Below are positions 44,769-53,904 of a DNA stretch of 64,000 nucleotides, one piece after another (positions within the stretch are counted from its first letter, which is position 1; each line of letters starts with the position of its first letter). The DNA lies in assembly GCF_900476215.1 (NCBI RefSeq), contig NZ_LS483446.1:682001-746000 (forward strand), given 5' to 3'. Below the pieces are notes generated by a model. That model made no database searches. It had not been told where the DNA came from and saw only the letters and a list, made by a program, of their open reading frames with translations. Position numbers and translations under genes: made by a program. Origin of the DNA: Helicobacter mustelae (GTDB lineage: Bacteria > Campylobacterota > Campylobacteria > Campylobacterales > Helicobacteraceae).

Positions 44769-45668
44769 ATGTTTAGCAAATTCAGAAGACTTGCATACTA
44801 TGGGAGGATGTTCCTTGAGAATGTCAGGGCCCAAAAAAAGCAGATGCGCCATGCAGAGAGTCGCTTCCTCTATGAAGCCAATCGCAGGATTTTAACTACC
44901 GATTATCAGAGCGAGGAGATTGAGCAAAATGACATCATCATTAGTTTTACCACGCATAGGGAGCGTATCCACTATGTGCATTATGTGCTAGATTCTCTTT
45001 TTTTCCAGACAATTAGACCCCAAGAAGTGCGCCTTTATCTCACGCAGGGAGAATACCAAAGTCTCCCCAAGGTGCTCAAAAAATTTGGCTCTTGGCTTAA
45101 GATTATTGAAGTAGAAGACCTAGGGACATTCAAAAAATTCATCCCTGCCCTGCAAGATGTCTCACGCCATCAGACTCTAATTAGCCTAGATGATGATCTC
45201 ATCTATCCCCCAGACTTTGTACAAAAGCTAGTAGATCTCAAAGCAAGGCATAGGAATGCGATGGTGAGCTTTATTTCTTCTAGGGATAAAAAGACAGGTC
45301 GCTTTGGTGGAGTGAGTGGTTGTGGTGTTTTATGGAATCTAGAGATCTTTAATCCAAAATCTTTGCCTTATTTTTTTAAAAAAGAATGCTTTATTGATGC
45401 AATGGGTATTCGTAATAATGATGATTCTTGGATATCGAATTCTTGCCTAGAGTTAGGAGTGCCCATAGAGGCAGTTTATGAAAATTTTTTGGATGCATTT
45501 AGGGAGGGACTCATCTCCTTGCCTAGTGGAAAAATCCATGCAGTCACCTCAGCCCCTTCAGAATTTAACATCACGGGTGCACGCATCAAAAACGAACATG
45601 TGCGAAAGATCATCAGAGATGCGCTGCAAGAGCGCTCCCTCAAAGAATTAAAATCCCAAGGGCAGTAG
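44769..45668 (+). CDS. GT-A type glycosyltransferase
   Basis: A 299-residue putative glycosyltransferase. IIISFTTHRERIHYVHYVL begins the nucleotide-sugar fold, QTIRPQEVRLYL follows, and SLDDDLIYPPDF carries the DxD metal site. This pattern is typical of a GT2-like group found in surface-polysaccharide loci. NDDSWISN near residue 220 may be the catalytic region. ATG 44769 is chosen because GGAGG at 44759-44763 lies five bases upstream, and the frame is closed by a stop at 44748. It probably modifies LPS or a capsule-like glycan, with sugar specificity unknown. Confidence 0.8.
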   Translation: MFSKFRRLAYYGRMFLENVRAQKKQMRHAESRFLYEANRRILTTDYQSEEIEQNDIIISFTTHRERIHYVHYVLDSLFFQTIRPQEVRLYLTQGEYQSLPKVLKKFGSWLKIIEVEDLGTFKKFIPALQDVSRHQTLISLDDDLIYPPDFVQKLVDLKARHRNAMVSFISSRDKKTGRFGGVSGCGVLWNLEIFNPKSLPYFFKKECFIDAMGIRNNDDSWISNSCLELGVPIEAVYENFLDAFREGLISLPSGKIHAVTSAPSEFNITGARIKNEHVRKIIRDALQERSLKELKSQGQ

Positions 45669-46120
45669 AATGTTGTATTTGTGTATCTCCTTTGTTTTTT
45701 GGCTGTTTTTTAGTTTTTTGGTGATTTTTTCAATTTTCCTAGCATTGTCAAGCCATGGGGTTGCCACTTAGAGGCGAGTGCAGCGTGTCTATCAAGAGCT
45801 AGGGGTGTTTTGATAGAGAAGAGTGGGGGGGTGAGTAGCTTGAGCCACAGGGAATTTTTATGAGAATTTTGATGAGTGATGTTTTTCTGAAGATGCTGCA
45901 GATTTTGGTGAGCAACATAAGAAACCTAGCTGCAGAAATGCAAAAATATGGGAACAAATTTGTGAATGTGTGAATAAATTTGTGAGAGAAGAGAGAAAAA
46001 GATGGGAAAAAGACTATGAGTGAAACTTCCCTACAAGTTAGGTCGGGGAGACCATTCCTCTTTTGGGATTTTAGAAGGAGGGTGTAAAAATGTGTGAAAA
46101 AAACATAAAAGAAAGATAGG
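45669..46120. other. Gap after the glycosyltransferase: short ORFs and possible gene debris
   Basis: A 33-codon ORF starting at 45669 encodes a hydrophobic membrane-spanning peptide and is stopped by TAG, after which the same frame continues for 14 codons (RRVQRVYQELGVF) to TGA. A 37-codon ORF at 45860-45973 (beginning MRILMSDVFL) lacks a clear ribosome-binding site. A G7 tract lies at 45825-45831. None of these matches a family I know, and decayed sequence is the simplest reading. Confidence 0.4.
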
Positions 46121-46147
46121 AAAAAGAGCAGGGTGCAGGCTCTTTTT
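46121..46147. terminator. Bidirectional terminator-like hairpin
   Basis: AAAAAGAGC at 46121-46129 and GCTCTTTTT at 46139-46147 form a perfect 9-bp inverted repeat with a nine-base loop. Both strands end in T5. It lies just downstream of fqrB on the minus strand and would end the alaS-maf-ccoS-fqrB transcript. Confidence 0.6.
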
Positions 46148-46173
46148 CGGAGGAATTAGATTTTTGGCTTGAG

Positions 46174-47127
46174 TTATTGCATCTTGGTGTGGATTTTTAG
46201 GATGGTTTCATAGCCCTGATTGATGGCGATGGCGATGGAAGCACCATTTTTGGACAAAATGTCTCCGATGGCAAAAATATTTTCCACAGAGGTTTCATAG
46301 TCTTTGGTGATGGGGAGATCGTTTGAGTCGAGCTCTAGCCCGCATTTTTTGAGGAAATCCACGGGCGTGGATCCGCCGATGGCATAGACAATCTTGTCAA
46401 ATGCCTCACTGGTGCCATCATCAAAAAATGCCACTGCCCTGCCTTCTTTTTCTTCGAGTTTTTCGATGTTGAGGCCAAGTTTGGTTTTGAGATTTTTGCT
46501 CATGGAATCTTTCAGATTCTTGGCGTTGATTTCATTGATTCGATTGAATTCTTTGCGTCGATAGTTGAGCGTGGTGTCTGTGATATCAGCCAAGGCTGTG
46601 GCATATTCCACTGCTGAATTTCCGCCCCCGACTACTAGCACCTTTTCTCCCTCAGCGATACTATTGACATTGTAGGTGACTTTTTTGAGCAAGGTTGGCG
46701 GGATTTTGTAATCTGGCTTATTGGGTTGGCCCATTTTTCCAATCGCAATGATGACAAATTTGGCCAAAAATGTCTCGTTGCCAGTAGAGGTGAGCTCAAA
46801 ATACTGGTCTTTTTTCACAACTTTTTCGATGTCTGTACCATATTTGGGAGCGATGGAATATTGCTCTAGCAGCGCATCAAATAACCCAAGAGAGCTTTCC
46901 TTATCCCCATCGCCAAATGCAATGGAGCCTTTGAGATCTACGACTTGACCTTTATAATCTTTGTCCACCCTCTTGCCATCTTTGTAAAATTTTCGGATTG
47001 TGGCAGAATGCTCATGGGTTTTTTCAAATAAAATGATATTTTCAATGCCCAGTACCTTAGCCTCGATGCTCGCAGCAATCCCACCAGGACCTGCGCCAAT
47101 AATTGCAATATCATAAATTTTTTCCAT
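46174..47127 (-). CDS. fqrB: NADPH-flavodoxin/ferredoxin reductase FqrB (thioredoxin-reductase fold)
   Basis: A 317-residue FAD/NADPH protein. IIGAGPGGIAASIEA binds FAD, VVGGGNSAVEYATAL binds NADPH, and FAIGDILS near the C-terminus contacts the flavin. The CxxC redox pair of true thioredoxin reductase is absent, which fits the H. pylori flavodoxin:quinone-type reductase FqrB that links NADPH to flavodoxin and the oxoacid oxidoreductases. Its start overlaps ccoS by 17 bases, and a terminator follows. Confidence 0.88.
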   Translation of the reverse strand: MEKIYDIAIIGAGPGGIAASIEAKVLGIENIILFEKTHEHSATIRKFYKDGKRVDKDYKGQVVDLKGSIAFGDGDKESSLGLFDALLEQYSIAPKYGTDIEKVVKKDQYFELTSTGNETFLAKFVIIAIGKMGQPNKPDYKIPPTLLKKVTYNVNSIAEGEKVLVVGGGNSAVEYATALADITDTTLNYRRKEFNRINEINAKNLKDSMSKNLKTKLGLNIEKLEEKEGRAVAFFDDGTSEAFDKIVYAIGGSTPVDFLKKCGLELDSNDLPITKDYETSVENIFAIGDILSKNGASIAIAINQGYETILKIHTKMQ

Positions 47128-47332
47128 TTTTTTCCTTTCCGTTTTTATTTTTTTGCTCTTGTTTTATGGCTTGATTGAGATCCTCTGTGCTATCAAAAAG
47201 CACAATTCCCTGGAGCATTTTTTTTTCATCATCAAACTGCCCGGTTTTGAGTCCCCATAAAAATACAAGAAACCCAAGCAGACCAATTAACAAAGACACA
47301 AAAAGCATAACGATTAAAAGTGTTGTGTTCAT
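47111..47332 (-). CDS. ccoS: cbb3 oxidase assembly protein CcoS/FixS
   Basis: A 73-residue single-span membrane protein needed to insert cofactors into cbb3 cytochrome oxidase. Residues 5-28 form the membrane helix. It is followed by the signature WGLKTGQFDDEKKM, which is diagnostic of CcoS, and a Lys/Asn-rich tail. It overlaps maf by four bases and fqrB by 17. Its functional partner ccoI is 6 kb away in the window. Confidence 0.88.
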   Translation of the reverse strand: MNTTLLIVMLFVSLLIGLLGFLVFLWGLKTGQFDDEKKMLQGIVLFDSTEDLNQAIKQEQKNKNGKEKNGKNL

Positions 47333-47886
47333 ATTATCTCAAAAAAAGGTAAAAATTTCTCTACGCTTAGACCCATTGCTGTGGAGAGCAGGCCATTTTG
47401 CTTCAAGATATATTTTTTGTGAAATCCCTCTACCATCACACCTCCTGCCTTGCCATTCCACAATCCAGAATCTAGGTATTTTTGTAGGTCTTTTTCTTTA
47501 AAATCCCCTAGCCAAAGCCTTGTCTTAGAGACATCGCAAACCTCCAAATTTTTGGATTTGAGGATCTGGGCTGTGATGATGGTAATCTCCCTGCCACTTT
47601 GAAGCTCTAGCATGGCTTTTGCCTGCTCTTTTGTCTGTGCTTTGCGCTGGAGTTTCCCCTCTACCTCAATCACGCTATCTGCCACCAGGATGGCATTTTG
47701 TTTGAGTTCTTTGATTTCCTTGAGTACGCTCTCTAGCTTGAGTCTGCAGGCTTGATAGGCAAAGGATTTAGGCGTGATGGTAGAAATTTTTTCTTCTTCA
47801 AATGCTAGGGGATACTGCTCAAATACCACACCAAAATCCTCTAGCAAGGTCTTGCGGGTGGGAGAGCTTGATGCAAGCAGCAGCAT
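47329..47886 (-). CDS. maf: Maf-like nucleotide pyrophosphatase
   Basis: A 185-residue house-cleaning nucleotide pyrophosphatase of the Maf/YhdE family, removing non-canonical or excess nucleoside triphosphates. LLASSSPTRKTLLED is the N-terminal phosphate-binding motif, and VADSVIEVEGK contains the catalytic Asp (the third-motif region is more diverged). It begins at the base next to the alaS stop codon, an order shared with H. pylori, and overlaps ccoS at the other end. Confidence 0.88.
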   Translation of the reverse strand: MLLLASSSPTRKTLLEDFGVVFEQYPLAFEEEKISTITPKSFAYQACRLKLESVLKEIKELKQNAILVADSVIEVEGKLQRKAQTKEQAKAMLELQSGREITIITAQILKSKNLEVCDVSKTRLWLGDFKEKDLQKYLDSGLWNGKAGGVMVEGFHKKYILKQNGLLSTAMGLSVEKFLPFFEII

Positions 47887-50439
47887 TTAGAGCTTTTCCT
47901 TGGCATAAAGGATTGCACTCTGCAGCGCTGCTTTTATCTTGCTATGCTCCTTCCCGCCAGCAGTGGCAAAATCATCCCTCCCTCCGCCATTTCCTCCAAG
48001 GATTTGGGCTGTCTTTTTCACCCAGTCATCCGCTTTGATGTTGGTGTTTTTGCTTCCCGCAGCAATCGCTAGATTTTTCTCATTGATGAGCAGAATCGCC
48101 ACCTTGTCATAATGATTTTTTGCCTCATCAATGAGTTTCTTAATCTCTGTGCTTTCTGTGATTTGCACGATGAGGGAGATACCATTGATTTGCTGGACTT
48201 GCAAGGAGGTGTCTTTTTTTGGGTTTTGCAGCTGCTTTTCCAGGGTTTTGATTTTTTCTTTGAGTTTTGCAACGCCTAGCATCATGTCTTGATTTTTTAG
48301 GATTTCTTTGATTTGCTGATTGTGCAGCAGGGATTCCTTGGCATGGAGGTATCCTGCATTTCCGCACACCGCCTCGATGCGACGCACTCCACTAGAAACG
48401 CCATTCTCTTTGGTGATGTAAAAATTCCCAATGAATCCTGTGTTTTGGACATGGATCCCACCACAAAGCTCGCAACTCTCTTCTCCAAAGCTCACCACTC
48501 GCACATTCTCTCCATATTTTTCTCCAAATAATGCGATAGCTCCCCGCGTCTTTGCTTGCCCTATCTCCATATGCTCCACCCTTGCAGGCAGATTCTTGGC
48601 AATGAGTGCATTGACGCTATCTTGGATTTCTAATAATTCCTCTTTGGTGATGGGGCGAGGGAAGCTAAAATCAAAACGCAGGCGATTTGCCTCTACCAAA
48701 CTTCCTGCTTGGGCCACCTGTGAGCCAAATTTTTCGCGCAAAATAGCATGCAAAAGATGTGTGGCAGAGTGATGTTTTGCGATTTCTTGGCGACTATGAT
48801 CTACTAGCACTTCATAGATTTCCCCAACTTTGAGGGGTTTTTTTGGAGAAATTTGACTAATATTTAGTCCAAAATATTTTTTTGTATCCAAGATTTTAGC
48901 GATGCATTCCCCATTCTCAAGCAAGACTCCCCTATCTCCGATAGCCCCGCCACTCTCTGGATAGAGTGGAGTGGTGTCTAAGAGGATGTAACCCTCTTTT
49001 TGCAGGATTTCTTGACGCTCTAAATTCTCATCAAAAAGCGCTAAAATCTTGCTGTGATGTCGGTCATGTGTGTAGCCATTAAAAATATTGCTACCAAATT
49101 CCTGCAGGACTTGTTTAAAATCTCCTTTGATGAGAGGATCTCCACTGCCCTTCCAAGAGCTTTTTGCGAGTTGTTTTTGTTTTTGCATGCTGGATTCAAA
49201 GCCAGCAAGATCAAGCTCTAGATTTTCTTCTTTGAGCATGTCTTGGGTGAGATCTAGTGGGAAACCAAAGGTATCATAGAGCCTAAAGGCTATATTGCCA
49301 TCAAATACTTTCTCTCCCATTTCTCGCATGCGCTCTAGCTCTTTTTTGAAAAGATGGATGCCCTGCTCAATGGTCTCAAAAAATCTTTCTTCTTCCATCT
49401 TTGTTTGCATGCTAATGAAGTTTTTTTGCTCTAACAAATAAGTATAAAATCCTCCCATTTCCTCGCAGACTTTTTCCACAATACGATAAAAAAATGCCCC
49501 CTCAAATCCTAGTAAATACCCATGTCGAACGGCACGACGCAAGATCCTGCGTAGGACATATCCGCGCCCCTCTTTGTCAAAATTGCTGCCTTGAGCAAGT
49601 AAAAATGCCACAGCCCTGGCGTGATCGGCGATCACGCGGTAACTCGCTCCACTCTCATAATGATAGGGTTTGCCGCAGAGTTTTTCGACTTCTTTGATGA
49701 GCGGCATGAATAAATGCGAATCAAAATTGCTCTCCTTCCCCTCTAGCAGCGCACTCACACGCTCAAGCCCCATGCCTGTGTCGATGCTGGGTTTTGGCAG
49801 TGGGATGAGTGTGCCATCGCTCTTGCGCTCATATTGCATGAAGACAAGATTCCAGATTTCCAAAAATCTATCTCCATCCCCTCCAAAATAATCTTCAGAG
49901 CTAGCAAAACTAGAGCCTTGATCTACAAAAATCTCGCTGCATGGTCCACATGCCCCAGTATCACCCATTTGCCAAAAATTATCCTTATCACCCATGCGTT
50001 TGATTCTATCTGGATTTACATATTTGCTCCAGATCTCAAAAGCCTCATCATCACTCTCATGGATGCTGATATAAAGTACCTCTTTGTCAAAGCCTAACAC
50101 CTCTGTGACAAATTCCCAGGCATAGGCGATTGCTTCTTTTTTGAAATAATCTCCAAAGGAAAAATTTCCAAGCATCTCAAAAAGTGTGTGATGGCGGCGT
50201 GTAAAGCCAACATTTTCTAGATCATTATGCTTGCCTCCAGCACGGATGCACAGCTGCGAGCTTGTGGCACGCGGGATGCTTGGAGTGGGGATTTTGCCCG
50301 TAAAAATATCCTTGAATTGCACCATACCCGCATTGGTAAAAAGCAGGCTTGCATCCTCTGGCACAAGGGGCATGCTTGCATAGACTTGATGACCTTTGCT
50401 CTGAAAAAAATCCAAAAATTTTTTACGAATATCTAACAT
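47887..50439 (-). CDS. alaS: Alanyl-tRNA synthetase
   Basis: An 850-residue class II synthetase. The N-terminal catalytic core has TNAGMVQFKDIF and TRRHHTLFEMLGNFSFGDYF. The editing domain has HSATHLLHAILREKFG (HxxxH zinc site) with a further CELCGGIH zinc motif. A C-terminal coiled coil and a DHHA1 domain with the GGGRDDFATAGG segment complete it. It heads a minus-strand run with maf, ccoS and fqrB. A TATAAT lies 38 bases upstream. Confidence 0.96.
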   Translation of the reverse strand: MLDIRKKFLDFFQSKGHQVYASMPLVPEDASLLFTNAGMVQFKDIFTGKIPTPSIPRATSSQLCIRAGGKHNDLENVGFTRRHHTLFEMLGNFSFGDYFKKEAIAYAWEFVTEVLGFDKEVLYISIHESDDEAFEIWSKYVNPDRIKRMGDKDNFWQMGDTGACGPCSEIFVDQGSSFASSEDYFGGDGDRFLEIWNLVFMQYERKSDGTLIPLPKPSIDTGMGLERVSALLEGKESNFDSHLFMPLIKEVEKLCGKPYHYESGASYRVIADHARAVAFLLAQGSNFDKEGRGYVLRRILRRAVRHGYLLGFEGAFFYRIVEKVCEEMGGFYTYLLEQKNFISMQTKMEEERFFETIEQGIHLFKKELERMREMGEKVFDGNIAFRLYDTFGFPLDLTQDMLKEENLELDLAGFESSMQKQKQLAKSSWKGSGDPLIKGDFKQVLQEFGSNIFNGYTHDRHHSKILALFDENLERQEILQKEGYILLDTTPLYPESGGAIGDRGVLLENGECIAKILDTKKYFGLNISQISPKKPLKVGEIYEVLVDHSRQEIAKHHSATHLLHAILREKFGSQVAQAGSLVEANRLRFDFSFPRPITKEELLEIQDSVNALIAKNLPARVEHMEIGQAKTRGAIALFGEKYGENVRVVSFGEESCELCGGIHVQNTGFIGNFYITKENGVSSGVRRIEAVCGNAGYLHAKESLLHNQQIKEILKNQDMMLGVAKLKEKIKTLEKQLQNPKKDTSLQVQQINGISLIVQITESTEIKKLIDEAKNHYDKVAILLINEKNLAIAAGSKNTNIKADDWVKKTAQILGGNGGGRDDFATAGGKEHSKIKAALQSAILYAKEKL

Positions 50440-50476
50440 AAAAACTCCATTGCTATTGGTCTAGAAAAATCGCTTA

Positions 50477-50482
50477 ATTATA
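50477..50482 (-). promoter_or_regulatory. Probable -10 box of alaS
   Basis: TATAAT on the minus strand lies 38 bases before the alaS ATG. No -35 is evident. Confidence 0.5.
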
Positions 50483-50625
50483 TAGAAAAACTGCCAAAAA
50501 GTCCCCAAAAACCTGCGTGATTTTAGACTGGCAGCAAGACTTTGGTAAATGCAGAATTTCTGAATATTAAAAAGAAAATTCGCATTTTCTGCTAGAATTT
50601 GCCAAAATCAAACAAGGGAGGAAGG

Positions 50626-50904
50626 ATGTTTCCTTTTGGAGATGAGGAATTGCAAAAACCCGTTGAAATGAGTATAGAAAAAACTCGCCCCCATCTTTTG
50701 GCTGATGGCGGGGATATTGCGATTTTGGGGATTCGTGGCCCTTGTGTGTATGTGCGATTAAAGGGTGCATGTGTGGGTTGTGCGCATTCTCATATCACGC
50801 TTAAAAATGCCATTGAACGTCAGCTCAAAATCGACATCCATCCAGACATGAAGGTTGTGCATGTGCCAGATGGTCGGGATTGGAAGGAATTTATTCAGAA
50901 TTAA
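50626..50904 (+). CDS. NifU-like iron-sulfur scaffold/carrier (Nfu domain)
   Basis: A 92-residue cytoplasmic protein with one Nfu domain. RPHLLADGGDIAILG opens it, and the cluster-binding CVGCAHS (CxxC) follows. Proteins of this type accept and pass on [4Fe-4S] clusters. ATG 50626 follows GGGAGGAAGG, an excellent ribosome-binding site, while the upstream in-frame extension to 50599 is not conserved. It is followed ten bases later by a TPR-like gene and murE, as in H. pylori. Confidence 0.88.
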   Translation: MFPFGDEELQKPVEMSIEKTRPHLLADGGDIAILGIRGPCVYVRLKGACVGCAHSHITLKNAIERQLKIDIHPDMKVVHVPDGRDWKEFIQN

Positions 50905-50914
50905 AGGAAGTATT

Positions 50915-51514
50915 TTGGCAATCAATAATCCCAAAAAGCGCATTTTACTCCGCAAGGGTTTCACGTTTTTTGAAACCAGGAACTACAAGGATGCTATGTC
51001 TTACTTCACTGAGGCGCTAGAGCTTGACAAGGAGGATCTAGAGGCAAGGATTGGGGTTTTGCTCACGGATCTGGCAGCAGATTTCCCTAATGAGGCGCAT
51101 GGGTTTTATGAGCTCTATCAGACCATGCTAAGCAGCAATCCTCGTAGTCTGAGAGAAAAAATCCAGCAAAATATTTTGGATGGGATCAAGTCTTTTGACA
51201 ATGGGTTAGAGAAGCTCTCAGCGGTATTTTTTGATGCACAAAAAGATCTTAAAGCAGAGCAGATTGATGGGATCTTATACAAGGATTTCAAAGAAATGTA
51301 TGAATGCAAGGGCTTCAAAGAGACTTTTGAGAACTTGCTCTTTAGCACCAAAATTGTTTTTACCAACAAGGAAGATTTTTATGAATTTTTAAACACGCTG
51401 CTAGATTATGGATATTCGGAATTTTGTTTGCAATATATCGAAAGCATGCGCAGTGCAATCTTTTATGATGCGTATTTGGAGCAGATTTTAAGACGATTGG
51501 CGGAGGGGGTATGA
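50915..51514 (+). CDS. TPR-like protein of unknown function
   Basis: A 199-residue soluble helical protein. Residues 10-45 (LLRKGFTFFETRNYKDAMSY then FTEALELDKEDLEA) form a tetratricopeptide-like hairpin, and the rest is helical and rich in Phe, Leu and Asp. TTG 50915 is the likely start, as AAGGAAG lies four bases upstream, and an ATG at 50855 would sit inside the nfu-like gene. It overlaps the start of murE by four bases, so it may act with cell wall synthesis, but this is context only. H. pylori has an uncharacterised gene in the same position. Confidence 0.75.
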   Translation: MAINNPKKRILLRKGFTFFETRNYKDAMSYFTEALELDKEDLEARIGVLLTDLAADFPNEAHGFYELYQTMLSSNPRSLREKIQQNILDGIKSFDNGLEKLSAVFFDAQKDLKAEQIDGILYKDFKEMYECKGFKETFENLLFSTKIVFTNKEDFYEFLNTLLDYGYSEFCLQYIESMRSAIFYDAYLEQILRRLAEGV

Positions 51515-52815
51515 AGATAGAGCGCAGCATAGAATTTCGAGGCAAAAAATATGCATTTTTGAGTGATGATAGCAGGGAAGCGCAAAGCGATGAAGCAGTG
51601 TTGTTTGTGGAAACAAGCAGGAATGCTTTTTTTGCAGAGCAGATGCGCAAAGAGGGTAGGGATATTTTGCATTATAGGGACTTGAAGGAATATTTCACCT
51701 TCCCTGCCCAAATCATTGGTATCACTGGAACCAATGGTAAAACCACTACTGCAAATTTGATTTATCATGTTTTGCTAAAAAATGGCAAAAAATGCGCAAT
51801 GCTGGGCACCCAGGGGCTGTTTTTTGGAGGCAAGCAGATAAAACCCAAGGGCCTTACCACCCCTGGCATTTTGGAATTGTATGAAGATTTAGCACTGCTT
51901 CATGAACTAGGTTGTGAGGTTTTGGTCATGGAGGTGAGCTCGCATGCCATTTCTCAAGATCGCATTTTTGGGCTAGATTTTGCAGCAAAAATTCTCACAA
52001 ATATTACAAGCGATCATCTGGATTATCACAAGACTTTAGCGTCTTATATCGCAACGAAAAATGCATTTTTGAGTGATGGTGGGCTAAAAATCATTAACAA
52101 AGATGAAGAGAATGCCAATTTTTCTCCAAAAAATACCAAGAGTTATGGGGTGAAAAACCCTTGTGATTTACAGGCAAAAAATTTTGATAAAAATCACGCG
52201 ACCTTGCAATATCAGGGCAGGGAATATATGCTAAAAATGCCCCTATATGGTCTACACAATCTCTACAATATCATGGCTTGTGTGCTTTGTGTGCGCGAGC
52301 TTTTTGGGCTAGAGATGGAGCAAATCCTCTCGTCTTTGCAAGATTTTGGTGGCGTGAGTGGTCGCATGGAAGTGGTCTGTCAAAATCCCATGGTGATCGT
52401 GGATTTTGCCCATACACATGATGGAATCGAGAAAATTTTGCAGGGGTTTTTAGGGCAGAGTCTGAGCGTGGTTTTTGGTGCAGGAGGGGATAGAGATAGG
52501 AGCAAGCGTCCGTTAATGGGTGGAGTGGTGAGAAAATATGCCAAAAAGATCTATGTCACTAGTGACAATCCTCGCAGCGAAGATCCTATGAGCATCATCA
52601 GGGATATTTTGGAAGGCATTGAGGATAGGGAGGGTGTGGTGGTGCTGCCTGATAGATATGAGGCCATAAAAAAAGCATTAGATCATCAAGAGCCTGGGGA
52701 GATTTTGTTTGTACTTGGAAAGGGGGATGAGACTCATCAGATCCTAGCAGATCGGGTGGTGGATTTTGATGATCGGATGGTGATTAGGGAGTTGTTATCT
52801 TGTAGATTGGTTTGA
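51511..52815 (+). CDS. murE: UDP-MurNAc-tripeptide ligase MurE
   Basis: Adds meso-diaminopimelate to UDP-MurNAc-L-Ala-D-Glu in peptidoglycan synthesis. The ATP loop is GITGTNGKTTTANL (about residue 70), EVSSHAISQDR is the Mur-ligase central motif, and TSDNPRSEDPMSI is the DNPR motif that selects diaminopimelate. The 434 residues lack only part of the usual N-terminal domain, as is common in Helicobacter. It overlaps the preceding gene by four bases. Confidence 0.94.
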   Translation: MKIERSIEFRGKKYAFLSDDSREAQSDEAVLFVETSRNAFFAEQMRKEGRDILHYRDLKEYFTFPAQIIGITGTNGKTTTANLIYHVLLKNGKKCAMLGTQGLFFGGKQIKPKGLTTPGILELYEDLALLHELGCEVLVMEVSSHAISQDRIFGLDFAAKILTNITSDHLDYHKTLASYIATKNAFLSDGGLKIINKDEENANFSPKNTKSYGVKNPCDLQAKNFDKNHATLQYQGREYMLKMPLYGLHNLYNIMACVLCVRELFGLEMEQILSSLQDFGGVSGRMEVVCQNPMVIVDFAHTHDGIEKILQGFLGQSLSVVFGAGGDRDRSKRPLMGGVVRKYAKKIYVTSDNPRSEDPMSIIRDILEGIEDREGVVVLPDRYEAIKKALDHQEPGEILFVLGKGDETHQILADRVVDFDDRMVIRELLSCRLV

Positions 52816-53172
52816 ATCCTAGTTTGACATGGTGTTGTGATTGGGTTTTTTCAAGGGGGATTTGATGTGGGGTTTGCACGGGATTGTATGAGTGATTTTT
52901 TCTGTGCATTGAATTCTTGTTGCGCTTTTTAGACGTAGTTTTTTTTGCGATTAGGATGCTCAGTGCACACGTTTGTGTGGAATCCTGTCTGGTTGAATTT
53001 AGGGCTTATGGGATCTGTTGCGTTTGGATTGTTGATTGAATAAAAAATGACTTTTTATCAAAGCTTGATTGATAAGAAGCTGAATTTTCCAAGAAAGCGG
53101 ACGGTTTGAGTATGAAGCCTTTGGGAAAGTAGGCCCGCTAGAATTCTTCTGGGGATTTGTGGTTTTTAAGGG
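52816..53172. other. Gap between murE and a terminator, no gene seen
   Basis: About 360 bases contain only tiny ORFs, such as a 20-codon frame from 53047 encoding a basic peptide (MTFYQSLIDKKLNF...). None has a persuasive ribosome-binding site. The gap ends in the strong hairpin at 53173-53205. Confidence 0.5.
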
Positions 53173-53205
53173 GGGAATCTTTGGGACTCAATCCCAAAGA
53201 TTCCC
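53173..53205. terminator. Bidirectional intrinsic terminator, 14-bp perfect stem
   Basis: Arms 53173-53186 and 53192-53205 are perfect reverse complements (GGGAATCTTTGGGA and TCCCAAAGATTCCC) with a five-base loop. T-rich sequence flanks both sides (TTGGTTTTTATTT on plus). It ends the minus-strand lipoprotein transcript and may also end murE transcription. Confidence 0.85.
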
Positions 53206-53212
53206 TTGGTTT

Positions 53213-53878
53213 TTATTTCTTAGGCGGAATGCCCACTTCAAATTTGAATGTATGGGTGTCTGATCCCACTTGCACTCTCAACTGCAAGGGAGATTCGTTT
53301 GTAAGCTTTCGAAGGGCCACTGCGACAAATCCACTAGTGAAGCCTGTTTTATGTAGTGTGCTCTTTCTGAAATAATGTGCTGCCAAGATTCTTCTGCTGT
53401 ATTCAGCCTCGCGATAATAGTTTCCATTCATATTGAAACCACCACCATAAAACCCTCCAAGAGGAGCCATGAAAGGTGAATATGTGAAGAATATCGGGTA
53501 GGGATTGGGGAAATATTGAGGATTGTTCATTGGCGGCATACTGATGTTGAAATTCTGTAGGAGTGCCTGGAAATCGTAGTTGCTTGCAATCACTTCCTTG
53601 CTGGTTAGCACATGGAATGTTTGCACATTTTGGAAAAATTGAAGATTTGCAACATCAAAGATGATGGGTTCATCTGACTTGACCTGCACATAGAACAACA
53701 ATGGCACACTGCTATTGAAATCGATTTGACCAAGCTTGATCTGCACTGTGGAGTGCTCCTTCTTAGATGTGAGAATTTTTTCCCCATCGTTGAAGTGGTA
53801 TTTTGCTTCCGGAGTAATCTCATAAACGGTACCGCATCCCACGAAGAGAAAGGTTAGCAATAACAAAAAGCGTTTCAT
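53213..53878 (-). CDS. Predicted lipoprotein of unknown function
   Basis: A 221-residue exported lipoprotein with lipobox LFVGC (Cys 15). The mature part has a beta-rich N-terminal domain, a central Pro/Phe/Asn/Gly-rich stretch (about residues 115-160, with NPQYFPNPYPIFF and GGFYGGGFNMNG), and a C-terminal domain ending in HTFKFEVGIPPKK. I recognise no family. It is a single-gene transcript, divergent from hypE and closed by a strong terminator. The central stretch resembles flexible outer-surface segments. Confidence 0.75.
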   Translation of the reverse strand: MKRFLLLLTFLFVGCGTVYEITPEAKYHFNDGEKILTSKKEHSTVQIKLGQIDFNSSVPLLFYVQVKSDEPIIFDVANLQFFQNVQTFHVLTSKEVIASNYDFQALLQNFNISMPPMNNPQYFPNPYPIFFTYSPFMAPLGGFYGGGFNMNGNYYREAEYSRRILAAHYFRKSTLHKTGFTSGFVAVALRKLTNESPLQLRVQVGSDTHTFKFEVGIPPKK

Positions 53879-53904
53879 TTTGGTATCCTCATATTTTTTT
53901 ATAA

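Noticed and set aside
46174-47127. fqrB gene as a true thioredoxin reductase
   Set aside because: The CxxC redox motif of thioredoxin reductase is absent.
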